A stretch of 23,785 nucleotides of DNA from Fidelibacterota bacterium (lineage in GTDB: Bacteria > Marinisomatota > Marinisomatia > SCGC-AAA003-L08 > TMED6), in assembly GCA_014239355.1 (NCBI GenBank), contig JAAZYZ010000068.1, forward strand, positions 1 to 23,785. The letters are read 5' to 3'. Below are positions 9,001-17,455 of the stretch, in pieces. The notes below the pieces were generated by a model. That model had not been told where the DNA came from, ran no database searches, and saw nothing but the letters and a program-made list of their open reading frames with translations. Numbering within the stretch: position 1 is the stretch's first letter; each line of letters begins with the position of its first letter. The position numbers and the translations under genes were made by a program.

Positions 9001-9415
9001 AAGCATAATGTGTAATCGCACCATTTAAACCTGATGATAATGCAATGAGACCTTCTTTGTATTTAATTAATACATCTTGATCAATCATTGGCGTATCATG
9101 CTGTACATTAATATAACTCAATGAAACTAATTTTATGAGATTAAGATATCCGATATTATCTTTTGCTAATAATACTAAAGAAAATGAAGAGTTTATATTA
9201 TGGGTAACTTTAATTTCACAGCCAATAATTGGTTTAATATTATTTTTATTGGCATATTTATAAAAATCAATCATTGAAAATAAGTTGCCCTTTTCAGTAA
9301 GCGCAATTGAGTCCATTGATAAATTTTTAGCTCTATCTACAATAGATTTAATAGATTGAGAAGAATCAAGTAATGAAAAATCCGAATGATTATGTAAATG
9401 TATAAATGATTTCAT
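6011..9415 (-). CDS. dnaE: DNA polymerase III alpha subunit
   Basis: This 1134-residue protein has the DnaE (not PolC) architecture. An N-terminal PHP domain (1 to about 200, starting HLHNHSDFSLLD) is followed by the C-family polymerase core with GPGRGSAVGS at 349-358. The catalytic aspartates are in PDIDIDF (Asp391, Asp393) and KMDFLGL (Asp545). Next come the fingers with GPMANIPEFIDRK, a helix-hairpin-helix region near 830-900, and a C-terminal OB-type domain (YYKVGGRIFDAK). There is no inserted DnaQ-type exonuclease. Several PHP metal ligands seen in Thermus-type enzymes are replaced (Lys42, Gly129, Tyr198), so this PHP domain is probably not catalytic. The start is four bases after the UbiA-family stop, and its own stop overlaps dtd. 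Confidence 0.98.
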   Translation of the reverse strand: MKSFIHLHNHSDFSLLDSSQSIKSIVDRAKNLSMDSIALTEKGNLFSMIDFYKYANKNNIKPIIGCEIKVTHNINSSFSLVLLAKDNIGYLNLIKLVSLSYINVQHDTPMIDQDVLIKYKEGLIALSSGLNGAITHYASIGDYKNAHKKALAYQQIFNQDFYLEIQNHGIQAELESHTILNRLSKELSIPLVATNDTYYTFEEDAESCDIIRCIGSGHNINDPNRPATLSNEYYIKSPDQMYDLFAEDYPEALENSIKIASECNVDIKMGELFLPPFEIPKESQSSNADEYLYELCNNAILNKYDKKDNVITKRLKYELDIIAKMGFASYFLITQDFVKYAKDNDIPVGPGRGSAVGSLVSYLTGITNLDPLQYNLIFERFLNPDRISMPDIDIDFCVEGRERVINYIKKTYGEKSVAQIITFGSMKAKSVIRDVGRVLGMSYTEVDKIAKMIPDDLKMTIDKAQKINKDLAKLIKQDSACNQLIKHSKKLEGLHRHASTHAAGIVIAPGPLMQYVPLFKNPSTNDITTQIEMNSLEEMGLLKMDFLGLRNLTVINKTIQMIHKNHSAVININTIDLYDQEVYKLFACGNTVGIFQFESRGMRDYLKKLNPSCIEDLIAMNSLYRPGPMANIPEFIDRKNNNKSIEYLHSDLEPILKETYGIIVYQEQVMQIGSVIGGFTLAQSDEMRKAMGKKKKDLMATFKIDFIKGAENKGLSQDLAIEIFDLLAKFAEYGFNKSHSAAYSVIAYQTAWLKTHYPSEFMASNLSSDLLNTDSIIKLLRNTKLLKINILPPDVNTSNTEFIAIDGTNISYGLAGIKNVGYKSMEQLVEYRNENGPFKNIFDLCKVGSQAMNKKVLESLIKAGACDQLEGTRTQQYQIINDALKFGQKYNEEISSSQSSLFSNEVQNATYTKKPLPQLDDWSETEKLNYEKDVLGFYLSGNPLEKHLEDLKVFTNFGVNDIKTFNQSYYKVGGRIFDAKVLYDKKNNPWCISRLECYNGLIIELFTFSDVYIKYKDFLVNDNILYIEGEPSKQDDDDSFKVITKKVYNISNIRSKFSNKVNIKIDFLVSNTNITNELYEIATQFPGKCILILHLVNNKGVVQKIQSDNILISNESECIKILQDKLGTQNVWIS

Positions 9416-9419
9416 ATAA

Positions 9420-10250
9420 TTAAATAGTTGTTAAATAGATTACTATCACTCCAAAGATAGTAATTAATTTTAAAACTTTAGAAAGATATATGCAATACGT
9501 TGCCGTTTTATTTTTTGAAAATTGATATAAATAATAAAGTAATGGAAATACTACAAAGAATAATACAGAAACAAAATATAGCATATTATAAAAAATAGTA
9601 AAATACAGTGAAAGACAAATTAATATAATACTTAAAATCATAATTACTTGAAAAGTCATATGTATACCAAATTTTATAGGGAAAGTATTAATATTAAATT
9701 GTTTGTCTCCTTCTAAATCAGCAATATCTTTAACTAATTCTCTAATCAACATTAATAAAAAGGCTAATAGAGCGGGCGGAATAATTAAATCAATATTTCC
9801 CTGTAAATAAGTTGTAGTGACTATAAATACCATTCCTAATATAAAAGATACAATTATATTCCCTATAAGAGGAATCCTCTTAAAAACTGGAGTATAGAAT
9901 ATGATTAATGGTAAATTGATAAATAAAATTAAAAACTGCGTGAGAAAATTGAAATCATAATTAAAAATAATAAAGAAAGAAATACACAATAATAAAATAG
10001 CATATATAATTGCATACGAGCGCTTCATAGAACCAGAAGCTAGTGGACGTTCTAACTGATTGGCAATATCAATTTTATGATCAAAAAAATCATTTACAAT
10101 ATTTGCAAAGCCAGCTAATAATAAAATCACGATTATAAATGGTATAAGTGAATAAGATAATTCATCAACAATCAAAGTTGATAATAAAATACATATCAAA
10201 GTAATTAATAAATTTAATGGTCTTAATATTTTAATAAAATTTATCATCAT
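9420..10250 (-). CDS. UbiA-family prenyltransferase, resembling digeranylgeranylglyceryl phosphate synthase
   Basis: This 276-residue protein is almost wholly hydrophobic, with about eight or nine membrane helices. The first Asp-rich motif is NDFFDHKID at 53-61, followed by NQLERPLASG. The second is RELVKDIADLEGD at 170-182. Both bind Mg2+-diphosphate in UbiA enzymes. The combination of NxxRPxxSG with KDIxDxEGD is closest to the geranylgeranylglycerol-phosphate geranylgeranyltransferase branch, which adds the second isoprenoid chain in archaeal-type ether lipids. Bacterial members of this branch may make quinones or other lipids instead. The first of two tandem ATGs overlaps the prmC stop as ATGA; the second, one codon later, is also possible. 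The superfamily is secure, the substrate is not. Confidence 0.88.
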   Translation of the reverse strand: MMINFIKILRPLNLLITLICILLSTLIVDELSYSLIPFIIVILLLAGFANIVNDFFDHKIDIANQLERPLASGSMKRSYAIIYAILLLCISFFIIFNYDFNFLTQFLILFINLPLIIFYTPVFKRIPLIGNIIVSFILGMVFIVTTTYLQGNIDLIIPPALLAFLLMLIRELVKDIADLEGDKQFNINTFPIKFGIHMTFQVIMILSIILICLSLYFTIFYNMLYFVSVLFFVVFPLLYYLYQFSKNKTATYCIYLSKVLKLITIFGVIVIYLTTI

Positions 10251-11089
10251 GTTTTTTGAATTAAAATAAATCTCGTTTCACCATTTAAATCATCAAAAAA
10301 ACGATAATTATAATTTTTATGATTAAAAATATTTTTTAAATCATTTATTTGATGCTCTCCCCCAAATTCTAATAACATATGGCCTTTTTTAGTTAAATAT
10401 TTTATCCCAAATTCAACAAAATTTTGATAAAAAATTAATCCATTATCATAGTCAGTTAATGCACTTAATGGATCATATAAAGTAACTTCCGAATCTAATT
10501 TTGAAATTTCATGTAATGCTATATATGGTGGATTAGATATAATTAAATCATATTTTTGTATTGGTTTAAAATAAAAAAAATTATTACACAAAAATTGAAT
10601 ATGTTTACAATTAAAATTTTTAGCATTTTTTTGAGCCAAAGAAATTGCATCAGGGTTAATGTCCAAAGATTGAAGATTATGAGATATCTTTTCTAATTCA
10701 AGTACAATTGGAATACAACCAGTACCTGTACCAACTTCTAATACGCTATCTATCTCAGTGATATTATTTTTTATAATATCAATTAATGATTCAGTTTCTG
10801 GTCTAGGGATAAAGACATTTTTTGTAATTTGAAAATCATAACCATAAAAAGAAACTGATTCTAGAATATGCTGTAATGGTTCATTATTAACTCTGCGTTG
10901 GACTAGTTGCATAAAAAATTTATATTCACTAGAAGTCATTATATGAGATTTATTAAGGGCAATATATGATGCATCTTTATTTAATACTTTTTGTATAATC
11001 CATAAAGTTTCATTTTTATAATTTGTACGATTAGGGTTTAAATATTTATAACCCTCTAAAATGGAATTATGAATTGTTAATGCATTCAT
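10247..11089 (-). CDS. prmC: Release factor glutamine methyltransferase
   Basis: The protein has 280 residues. An N-terminal helical domain (about 1-85) is followed by a class I methyltransferase domain. The SAM-binding loop EVGTGTGC is at 118-125 and the catalytic NPPY at 186-189; the latter binds the glutamine side chain. IPRPETE, just before the fold, is a PrmC hallmark. The enzyme methylates the Gln of the GGQ motif in release factors RF1 and RF2. It lies eight bases after prfA, the gene of one of its substrates, a very common pairing. Its UGA stop overlaps the next start as ATGA, direct evidence that UGA terminates translation here. Confidence 0.97.
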   Translation of the reverse strand: MNALTIHNSILEGYKYLNPNRTNYKNETLWIIQKVLNKDASYIALNKSHIMTSSEYKFFMQLVQRRVNNEPLQHILESVSFYGYDFQITKNVFIPRPETESLIDIIKNNITEIDSVLEVGTGTGCIPIVLELEKISHNLQSLDINPDAISLAQKNAKNFNCKHIQFLCNNFFYFKPIQKYDLIISNPPYIALHEISKLDSEVTLYDPLSALTDYDNGLIFYQNFVEFGIKYLTKKGHMLLEFGGEHQINDLKNIFNHKNYNYRFFDDLNGETRFILIQKT

Positions 11090-11097
11090 AGAATCAA

Positions 11098-12159
11098 TTA
11101 AGAAGAAATTCTACTTTTATGATCTTCTATTTGTAAATTTTGAATTAATTCACTTAAATCACCATTAATAATTTCATTTAACTTATATAAAGTTAAATTA
11201 ATTCTGTGATCAGTCACCCTGCCCTGTGGAAAATTATATGTGCGAATTTTGGCGCTTCTATCTCCAGTTGATACCATACTTTTACGCACATCTGCTCTTT
11301 CTCTTGCTTGTTGTTCTCTTTGAACATCATATAATCGTGCTCTTAATACTTTCATAGCCTTGTCTTTATTTTTATGTTGAGAGCTTTCATCCTGACAAGT
11401 AACCACTAGGCCACTAGCAATGTGTGTAATTCTAATTGCAGATTCTGTTTTATTAACATGTTGACCGCCTGCTCCTGATGCTCTATAAGTATCAATTTTA
11501 ATATCTGCATCATTGATTTCGACATCTATATTTTCTACTTCAGGTAAAACAGCCACAGTAGCAGCGCTTGTATGTATTCTCCCACTAGATTCTGTTTCAG
11601 GAACTCTTTGTACTCGATGGACACCACTTTCATATTTCATGTGCCCAAAAACATTATTGCCTTTTAATGATACTACAGCCTCTTTAATGCCCCCACCATC
11701 ATTCTGATTTAATGTCATTAGCTCTGTTTTCCATTCTTTATTTTCAGCATACCTTAAATACATTCGGAATAAATTATCAGCAAATAATGCAGCTTCAATA
11801 CCACCTGTCCCTGATCGAATTTCAATAATAATGTTTTTCCCATCATCAGGGTCAGCCTCAACTAATATCTCATTAATTGAATCCTTTAAATCGGCTAAAT
11901 CCTTATTTAAACTATTTAGTTCCTCAGCAGCTAATTCTTTCATTTCAGAATCAGTTTCATTATCAATAATATTTTGAGTGTCTTCTAACTCAGTTAATTT
12001 ATTTAAATACGTTTCGGCAAGATTTGCTTTATCTTTTAGGTTACTATAATCTTGAGAAATTTTTTGATATAACTTTATATCATTAATAATATTAGGATCA
12101 GTTAATTTTTGACCTAATTCATCAAATTCATGAATAATTTTTTTTAATTTTTCTATCAT
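11098..12159 (-). CDS. prfA: Peptide chain release factor 1
   Basis: The protein has 353 residues, a normal RF1 length. The GGQ motif that triggers peptidyl-tRNA hydrolysis is at 231-233 ([12 protein letters not shown]). The codon-recognition tripeptide is PET at 187-189, the RF1-type PxT rather than the SPF of RF2, so it should read UAA and UAG. The usual SGTGGIEA and [12 protein letters not shown] segments are present. It lies two bases after the DUF1385 gene and eight before prmC. As RF1 does not read UGA, it should not compete with selenocysteine insertion in the gene at the left edge; that role belongs to RF2, not seen here. Confidence 0.98.
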   Translation of the reverse strand: MIEKLKKIIHEFDELGQKLTDPNIINDIKLYQKISQDYSNLKDKANLAETYLNKLTELEDTQNIIDNETDSEMKELAAEELNSLNKDLADLKDSINEILVEADPDDGKNIIIEIRSGTGGIEAALFADNLFRMYLRYAENKEWKTELMTLNQNDGGGIKEAVVSLKGNNVFGHMKYESGVHRVQRVPETESSGRIHTSAATVAVLPEVENIDVEINDADIKIDTYRASGAGGQHVNKTESAIRITHIASGLVVTCQDESSQHKNKDKAMKVLRARLYDVQREQQARERADVRKSMVSTGDRSAKIRTYNFPQGRVTDHRINLTLYKLNEIINGDLSELIQNLQIEDHKSRISS

Positions 12160-12161
12160 AA

Positions 12162-13097
12162 TTATCCAACTGCCTCAGCATTAAATTGTTTCCCTTCATA
12201 TTTTTTTAAATCATCTCCAAATGCATGTTTTAAAGCATTAATAGCTATCTCTAATTGGGTATTATCAGGGATTTGAGTAGTAATTTTTTGAAGTAATAAT
12301 CCTGGGAAACCTAATATTTTAAAAAATAAATAATTCTGAAATTTTGCTGAAACTTTTAAAACCTCATAAGAAAAACCAGCAACTATTGGTAAACATGGAA
12401 TATGAATTAATAAACGTTTGATAATAGTTAAATCAACACCCATATAAATTACAATAGCATCAATAATGGAATATGAAATAATTGAAACTAACATAACAAT
12501 AAAAATAAAACTAGTGCCGCATCTTGGATGCTCTTTAGGAAAATTTTTTGCATTTTCAATAGTAAGAGATTGCCCTGATTCAAAATTATACACTGTTTGG
12601 TGTTCAGCGCCATGAAATTGAAACAGCCTATTAATATCTTTCATAAATGAAATTAAAAATAAATAAGTTAAAAAAAGGAAAATGCGTACTAACCCAGATA
12701 TTATATTAAATATAAAGGTATTTTGATCTAGTAAAGCAGTTTGTATAAAGTCAGCTATAATAATTGGTATACCAACAAATAATCCTAATGAAAATATTAG
12801 TGAAATCAGTGATAATAAACTATCTAATAATTTATTTGTTTTATGATCAGGTTCAGAAATTTTAGCAGACCACTCTAATGTTTTATATCCTATGCTCATA
12901 GATTCATATAAATGAATCATACCACGAATTATGGGTAATCCACAAAAATAATAACGAACTACTTTAGAATTAAATTTATGATAATCTAAAGCTATATTTC
13001 CATTGGATTGACGTACTGCAGTTGCATATGCCCCTGGTACACGCATCATTACACCTTCAATGACGGCCTGACCTCCAACTAAAATAGTAGATTTCAT
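12162..13097 (-). CDS. DUF1385 (YqhQ-like) membrane protein
   Basis: The opening [13 protein letters not shown] is the hallmark of DUF1385 proteins. [14 protein letters not shown] and HPRCGTSF, about residues 162 and 190 counted from the ATG at 13097, are the other conserved blocks. Several hydrophobic segments around residues 90-155 and 195-245 suggest a multi-pass membrane protein. No biochemical function is established for the family. It often lies between the L31 and RF1 genes, as it does here. I chose the ATG at 13097 because family members begin a few residues before GGQAVIEG. An upstream in-frame ATG at 13136 would add a 13-residue hydrophobic extension. Neither start has a clear Shine-Dalgarno. 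Confidence 0.88.
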   Translation of the reverse strand: MKSTILVGGQAVIEGVMMRVPGAYATAVRQSNGNIALDYHKFNSKVVRYYFCGLPIIRGMIHLYESMSIGYKTLEWSAKISEPDHKTNKLLDSLLSLISLIFSLGLFVGIPIIIADFIQTALLDQNTFIFNIISGLVRIFLFLTYLFLISFMKDINRLFQFHGAEHQTVYNFESGQSLTIENAKNFPKEHPRCGTSFIFIVMLVSIISYSIIDAIVIYMGVDLTIIKRLLIHIPCLPIVAGFSYEVLKVSAKFQNYLFFKILGFPGLLLQKITTQIPDNTQLEIAINALKHAFGDDLKKYEGKQFNAEAVG

Positions 13098-13164
13098 TAA
13101 TGTTAGCAAGATGCTTCTATAAATCAAATATAGCATAGTGTATTTTAAGAATGATTAGGTTGTT

Positions 13165-13184
13165 AAAAAAGAGAGTTAACTCTC
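13165..13184 (-). terminator. Short intrinsic-terminator-like hairpin spanning the rpmE stop codon
   Basis: Bases 13171-13184 form a perfect 14-base palindrome (GAGAGTTAACTCTC). On the minus strand it gives a 5-bp GAGAG/CTCTC stem with a TTAA loop, directly followed by six Ts (13170-13165). The rpmE stop TAA lies in the loop. The stem is short and modest in GC, so it may only attenuate transcription into the DUF1385-prfA-prmC genes. Confidence 0.45.
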
Positions 13185-13442
13185 AGAATCTTTATTTTTG
13201 ATTTTGTACTTTTGGTTGAATTTTTCAATTCGACCAGCAGTATCTACTAGATTTTGTTTCCCAGTAAAAAATGGATGTGATTTATTAGAAATCTCAAGTT
13301 TATAAAGAGGATATTCATTACCATCTTCCCATTTAATTGTCTCAGAAGTTTCAATGGTAGATTTAGTCAAAAAAGAATAATCACAAGAATTATCTTGGAA
13401 TACTACAAATCTATATTTTTCAGGATGTAAATCTTTTTTCAT
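13176..13442 (-). CDS. rpmE: 50S ribosomal protein L31, type B
   Basis: The 88-residue protein begins [17 protein letters not shown] and contains [19 protein letters not shown] and [10 protein letters not shown], the standard L31 blocks. It lacks the CxxC zinc-binding cysteines of type A L31; the only Cys is in NSCDY. It is therefore the zinc-independent type B form (RpmE2/YkgM-like), with the usual insertion. L31 bridges the two ribosomal subunits. It follows rpmB after two bases. The L31-DUF1385-RF1-PrmC order is a frequently conserved neighbourhood. A palindromic hairpin covers its stop codon. Confidence 0.96.
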   Translation of the reverse strand: MKKDLHPEKYRFVVFQDNSCDYSFLTKSTIETSETIKWEDGNEYPLYKLEISNKSHPFFTGKQNLVDTAGRIEKFNQKYKIKNKDSES

Positions 13443-13444
13443 AT

Positions 13445-13684
13445 TTATGTAATATCTTGTAAAGATAAACCTTTCTTTTTTAAATAAGGTAATAAACCAT
13501 ATTTATCAATTGTTTTTAATGCTTTAACAGATAATTTAATACGTACATTTTTTCCTAATTCAGGTACAAAAATTCTCTTAGACTGCAAGTTTGGAAACTG
13601 CCTTCTTTTAGTCTTGTTATTAGCCTTAGACACATTGTTTGCAACTCTAGGCCTCTTACCTGTTATTTTACATACTTTCGACAT
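13445..13684 (-). CDS. rpmB: 50S ribosomal protein L28
   Basis: From the ATG at 13684 the protein has 79 residues and starts [12 protein letters not shown], the canonical L28 N-terminus. [19 protein letters not shown] and the later [16 protein letters not shown] are also typical. An in-frame ATG six codons upstream (13702) would add MGIKAY, which is not found in the family; a weak GGGGAT lies upstream of the chosen start. L28 is a large-subunit protein. The 66-base gap before it, after the aminotransferase, holds a poor but possible promoter: TTAACG at 13740-13735 and TATGGT at 13718-13713, 16 bases apart. I rate that promoter as weak. Confidence 0.95.
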   Translation of the reverse strand: MSKVCKITGKRPRVANNVSKANNKTKRRQFPNLQSKRIFVPELGKNVRIKLSVKALKTIDKYGLLPYLKKKGLSLQDIT

Positions 13685-13750
13685 ATACGCTTTTATCCCC
13701 ATTTATTAAAGGACCATATTTTAATAATTATTTTCGTTAAATAAAAAGTT

Positions 13751-14935
13751 TTATTTTATTAATGATAACACTGATTCTAATCGCTCTAGCATTTTATTAA
13801 TTATATCGTCAGAGGTTGCATAAGAAAATCTAATATTATCAGGAGAACCAAAACTATCCCCAGATACGGTAACAATAGATTTTTCATTTAATAATAACAT
13901 ACTTAAATCATTTGAGCTATTAATCAATTTACCTTTATATGTTTTATTGAGGAAATAACTAATATCTGGAAATACATAAAATGCTCCTTTAGGTTTATCA
14001 CATATAATGTGATTAATATTATTTAGGCCCTTCATAATTAAATCACGTCTTTTCTTAAAAATGGTAACCATTTCAGCAATAATATTTTGTTCACCTATCA
14101 ATGCTTCTACAGCAGCATGTTGAGCAATAGAGTTAGGACAAGAGGTACTTTGCCCCTGCAATTTAGACATTGCCTTAATCACACTAGGAGAACCAGCAGT
14201 ATATCCAATTCTCCAACCTGTCATCGCATAAGTTTTAGAGCAGCTTTGGAAAGTTAAAATTTTATCTTTATTTGAACTAAAAGTTGCAATACTTTTAAAT
14301 TTCATATCATAAACAAGCTGTTCATAACACTCATCAGAAAAAACCCATAAATCATTTTTTAAAGCTAGATCTAAAGTACGTTGTATAGCTTCATCTCCCC
14401 AAACTCCTCCTGTAGGATTTGAAGGGGAATTAATAATAATCCCTTTAGTGTTTTTATTAATTTTAGATAATAAATCAATAAAATCTGGCTCATATTGTTG
14501 GTCAGGTTTAGTTTTAACAAAAATAGGTTTAGCACCAGTAACAGATACAAAATCAGGAAAAGAAACCCAATAAGGAGAAAAAATAATTACTTCATCTCCA
14601 TGTTCAAACAAAACTTGGCATGCATTATATAAAGCATGCTTTCCTCCACAAGATACAACAATATTTTCTGTACTATAACTTAAATTATTGTCTCTCTTGA
14701 ATTTAGTACAAATTGCTTCTTTTAATTCTTTAGTACCTGATCCAGGAGTATATTTGGTAAAGCCTTGATCCATTGCATCTTTTGCAGCATTAATAATATT
14801 CTGGGGGGTATTAAAATCTGGTTCTCCTACACTAAAATTTAATACATCAATACCTTGAGAACGAAGCTCAGCTGCTTTCGCAGTCATAGCAAGTGTGGCA
14901 GAGGGTTGAATGCGATCTAGGCGTTTAGAAAACAC
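13751..14935 (-). CDS. Class I PLP-dependent aminotransferase, aspartate aminotransferase type
   Basis: This 394-residue fold-type I enzyme starts with GTG at 14935, two codons before KRLDRIQPSATLAMTAKA, which matches AspB-type aspartate aminotransferases. VGEPDFNTP, SPSNPTGG (Asn173 contacts PLP), SDECYE (Asp201, Tyr204), the Schiff-base lysine in SCSKTYAMTGWR (Lys234) and the carboxylate-binding Arg in NIRFSYA near the C-terminus are all present. The likely reaction is aspartate + 2-oxoglutarate to oxaloacetate + glutamate. Related enzymes of this subgroup also use prephenate, which cannot be excluded. Only one base separates it from the rho stop, so the two are probably co-transcribed. Confidence 0.93.
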   Translation of the reverse strand: MFSKRLDRIQPSATLAMTAKAAELRSQGIDVLNFSVGEPDFNTPQNIINAAKDAMDQGFTKYTPGSGTKELKEAICTKFKRDNNLSYSTENIVVSCGGKHALYNACQVLFEHGDEVIIFSPYWVSFPDFVSVTGAKPIFVKTKPDQQYEPDFIDLLSKINKNTKGIIINSPSNPTGGVWGDEAIQRTLDLALKNDLWVFSDECYEQLVYDMKFKSIATFSSNKDKILTFQSCSKTYAMTGWRIGYTAGSPSVIKAMSKLQGQSTSCPNSIAQHAAVEALIGEQNIIAEMVTIFKKRRDLIMKGLNNINHIICDKPKGAFYVFPDISYFLNKTYKGKLINSSNDLSMLLLNEKSIVTVSGDSFGSPDNIRFSYATSDDIINKMLERLESVLSLIK

Positions 14936-14936
14936 C

Positions 14937-16184
14937 CTAGCTACTCATTGTGTCTAAGAACTCACGATTTGTTTTAGTTCTAGATAAACGTTCAAGCAAA
15001 AATTCCATTGCTTCTTTAGTTTTCATTTCAGCTAATAATTTTCTTAATACCCAAATTCTAGATAAATCTCTATTAGATAATAATTTTTCTTCTCTTCTAG
15101 TCCCTGATCTATTGATATTGATTGATGGATAAATTCTTTTATCACTTAATTCACGATCTAATACTAACTCCTGATTACCAGTACCTTTAAATTCTTCAAA
15201 AATTACCTCATCCATTCTACTCCCAGTATCAATCAGCGCTGTAGAAATAATGGTCAATGAACCTCCATCTTCTACGTTCCTAGCGGCACCAAAAAATCTT
15301 TTAGGCTTGTGTAGAGCATTTGAATCTACACCACCTGATAATATTTTTCCACTATGTGGCATCACCGTATTATAAGCTCTAGCTAATCTAGTAATAGAGT
15401 CTAATAAAATAACTACATCTTCACCAGCCTCAACACAACGTTTAGCTTTTTCAATCACCATCTCTGCTACTTGTACATGGCGATCTTGTGGCTCATCAAA
15501 AGTAGATGCGACAACTTCCGCTTGAACACTACGCGCCATATCTGTAACCTCTTCAGGTCGCTCATCAATTAATAAAATAATTAAATTAATTTCTGGATTG
15601 TTTTTAGAAATTGAATTAGCAATTTTTTGTAATAATATTGTTTTCCCTGTTTTAGGTTGAGCTACAATCAAGCCTCTTTGACCTTTACCTATTGGAGATA
15701 ACATATCAATAATTCTAGTAGATTTGGATTTATCATCGGTTTCTAGTTTTATAATCTCTTCAGGATAAAGAGGTGTTAAATTATCAAATACGACCAGTCC
15801 ACGTGCATTGTCTGGCTGTATCCCATTAATAGACTCTACCCTTAATAAAGCAAAGAATTTTTCTTTATCTTTAGGAGGACGAATTTGACCTGAAATTAAA
15901 TGCCCTGTTTTTAATCTAAAACGTTTAATCTGAGAATGAGATACATAGATATCATCTGGCCCTGGTAAATAACTATAATTAGAAAAACGTAAGAATCCAT
16001 AACCATCTGGCAATACTTCTAATACACCCGTAGCATAAATGGTTTCTTCCTTTTTAACTTGTGTATCTAAAATTAATTTGATTAATTCCTGTTTTTTTAA
16101 ACCAATATAATCTGAGGCACCTAATTTTGTAGCTTTTTCTTGTAATTTTTTAACTGTTAAATTCTGTAATTCTTTTATATTCAT
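14937..16184 (-). CDS. rho: Transcription termination factor Rho
   Basis: The protein has 415 residues, close to the E. coli size, with no large insertion. The N-terminal helical SAP-like part ([17 protein letters not shown]) is followed by the RNA-binding cold-shock-like domain with DGYGFLR at 60-66. Walker A AQPKTGKT is at 175-182 and Walker B DVVILLDS at 256-263. [16 protein letters not shown] and [13 protein letters not shown] are standard Rho segments. It forms a hexameric RNA helicase that ends transcription. A 77-base gap separates it from folC, enough for its own promoter or leader, which Rho genes often use for autoregulation; I found no clear motif there. Confidence 0.98.
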   Translation of the reverse strand: MNIKELQNLTVKKLQEKATKLGASDYIGLKKQELIKLILDTQVKKEETIYATGVLEVLPDGYGFLRFSNYSYLPGPDDIYVSHSQIKRFRLKTGHLISGQIRPPKDKEKFFALLRVESINGIQPDNARGLVVFDNLTPLYPEEIIKLETDDKSKSTRIIDMLSPIGKGQRGLIVAQPKTGKTILLQKIANSISKNNPEINLIILLIDERPEEVTDMARSVQAEVVASTFDEPQDRHVQVAEMVIEKAKRCVEAGEDVVILLDSITRLARAYNTVMPHSGKILSGGVDSNALHKPKRFFGAARNVEDGGSLTIISTALIDTGSRMDEVIFEEFKGTGNQELVLDRELSDKRIYPSININRSGTRREEKLLSNRDLSRIWVLRKLLAEMKTKEAMEFLLERLSRTKTNREFLDTMSS

Positions 16185-16261
16185 ATTTTTTTCTTGGATT
16201 ATTAAAAAGATTAGTTAAACTGATAAAGCATCTGCTCTATATACCAAATTTATCCTGTTTT

Positions 16262-17455
16262 TTATATATTTTCAAAGGAAATTTTAAATTCTTTACTAAT
16301 AGTGGGGCCTAAATAATGAGATCCCGCAATAATAATGTTATCTGTTTTTTGTGCTGATTTATATACTTTTATTGCTTCTAATAAGCTATCTATAATTTGT
16401 GTTTTATCGCCGTGAAAAAGATTAGATAATTCCTTTGCAGGTACAAAATTTCTAATATTTGTTTGGGTCACAATAATCTGATCAAAAGTGTCCTCAATTT
16501 TATTAATCACTGTTTCTAAATTTTTATGTTTTTGCAAAGCAATCACTAATATTTTGTGCCCTTTTAACGTATTAACATAACTGCATAGAGAGTTAAAACT
16601 AGCATGATTATGAGCAACATCATAATAAACTGTAGGCATATTATAGATTTTTTGAATACGTCCAGGCCAAATTACAGAGGATAAACCTTCTTTGATATGT
16701 GCATCAGTAATGGAGATATCGGTTAATTGTTTAATTGTATTAATAGCTAAAAGCTCATTTTCTATTTGATGTGTACCCTTAAGATTAATAAAGTGAGCAT
16801 TACTATGGGCATCTATATATTGAATTTTAGAATTAACTAATTTTGCCTGTTTAGAAAATACATTTTTTATAGATGCCTTATGATTAATAGATATACATGA
16901 CATATTTTGTTTTAATGCGCATATTTTTTCATGTGCAATTTCTTCAACTGTTTCACCTAAAATATGTTCATGATCTTTAGAAATGCTAGTGCATACTAAT
17001 AAACTAGAATTACATGCTGTGATGCTATCCAAACGGCCACCAAGTCCTGTTTCTAAAATTGCAATATCTACTTTTTCTTTTTCAAAATACCATACTGAAA
17101 GCGCGGTCATAGTTTCAAAAAATGATGAGTTAAGGTTATCAATTTTTTTTTGATATTGATTAATAAAATTAATAATTTCATTATCTACAATTGCTTTCCC
17201 ATTAATACGAATTCTTTCATTAATTGTAGCTAAATGAGGGGACGTATATAATCCAACTTTATAGCCTGAAACTTTTAAAATGTTTGCAATCATAGCACAT
17301 GTAGACCCTTTTCCATTGGTCCCAATTACCTGTATAGATTGAATTTTGTTTTGAGGGTTTCCACATGCTTGTAATAATTGTTCCGTACGCTCTAATCCAA
17401 GTTTAATACCTTTAGACTCTAATGAGAGTAAATAGGATATGTAATCTATAATCAT
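16262..17455 (-). CDS. folC: Bifunctional folylpolyglutamate synthase / dihydrofolate synthase
   Basis: This 397-residue protein is a Mur-ligase-type ATP-dependent amide ligase. The P-loop GTNGKGS is at 45-51, followed by GLYTSPHL, which binds the pterin substrate. ETGLGGRLDSI and SKDHEHILG are the central-domain signatures. WPGRIQ and YDVAHNHAS mark the start of the C-terminal glutamate-binding domain. It adds glutamate to dihydropteroate and further glutamates to folates. The DHFS activity is inferred from the family. The ATG overlaps the murI UGA stop as ATGA. Confidence 0.95.
   Translation of the reverse strand: MIIDYISYLLSLESKGIKLGLERTEQLLQACGNPQNKIQSIQVIGTNGKGSTCAMIANILKVSGYKVGLYTSPHLATINERIRINGKAIVDNEIINFINQYQKKIDNLNSSFFETMTALSVWYFEKEKVDIAILETGLGGRLDSITACNSSLLVCTSISKDHEHILGETVEEIAHEKICALKQNMSCISINHKASIKNVFSKQAKLVNSKIQYIDAHSNAHFINLKGTHQIENELLAINTIKQLTDISITDAHIKEGLSSVIWPGRIQKIYNMPTVYYDVAHNHASFNSLCSYVNTLKGHKILVIALQKHKNLETVINKIEDTFDQIIVTQTNIRNFVPAKELSNLFHGDKTQIIDSLLEAIKVYKSAQKTDNIIIAGSHYLGPTISKEFKISFENI

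Noticed and set aside
13739..13756. AT-only inverted repeat over the aminotransferase stop codon as a terminator
   Set aside because: It lacks GC pairs and leaves almost no loop, and such repeats are expected by chance in sequence this AT-rich.
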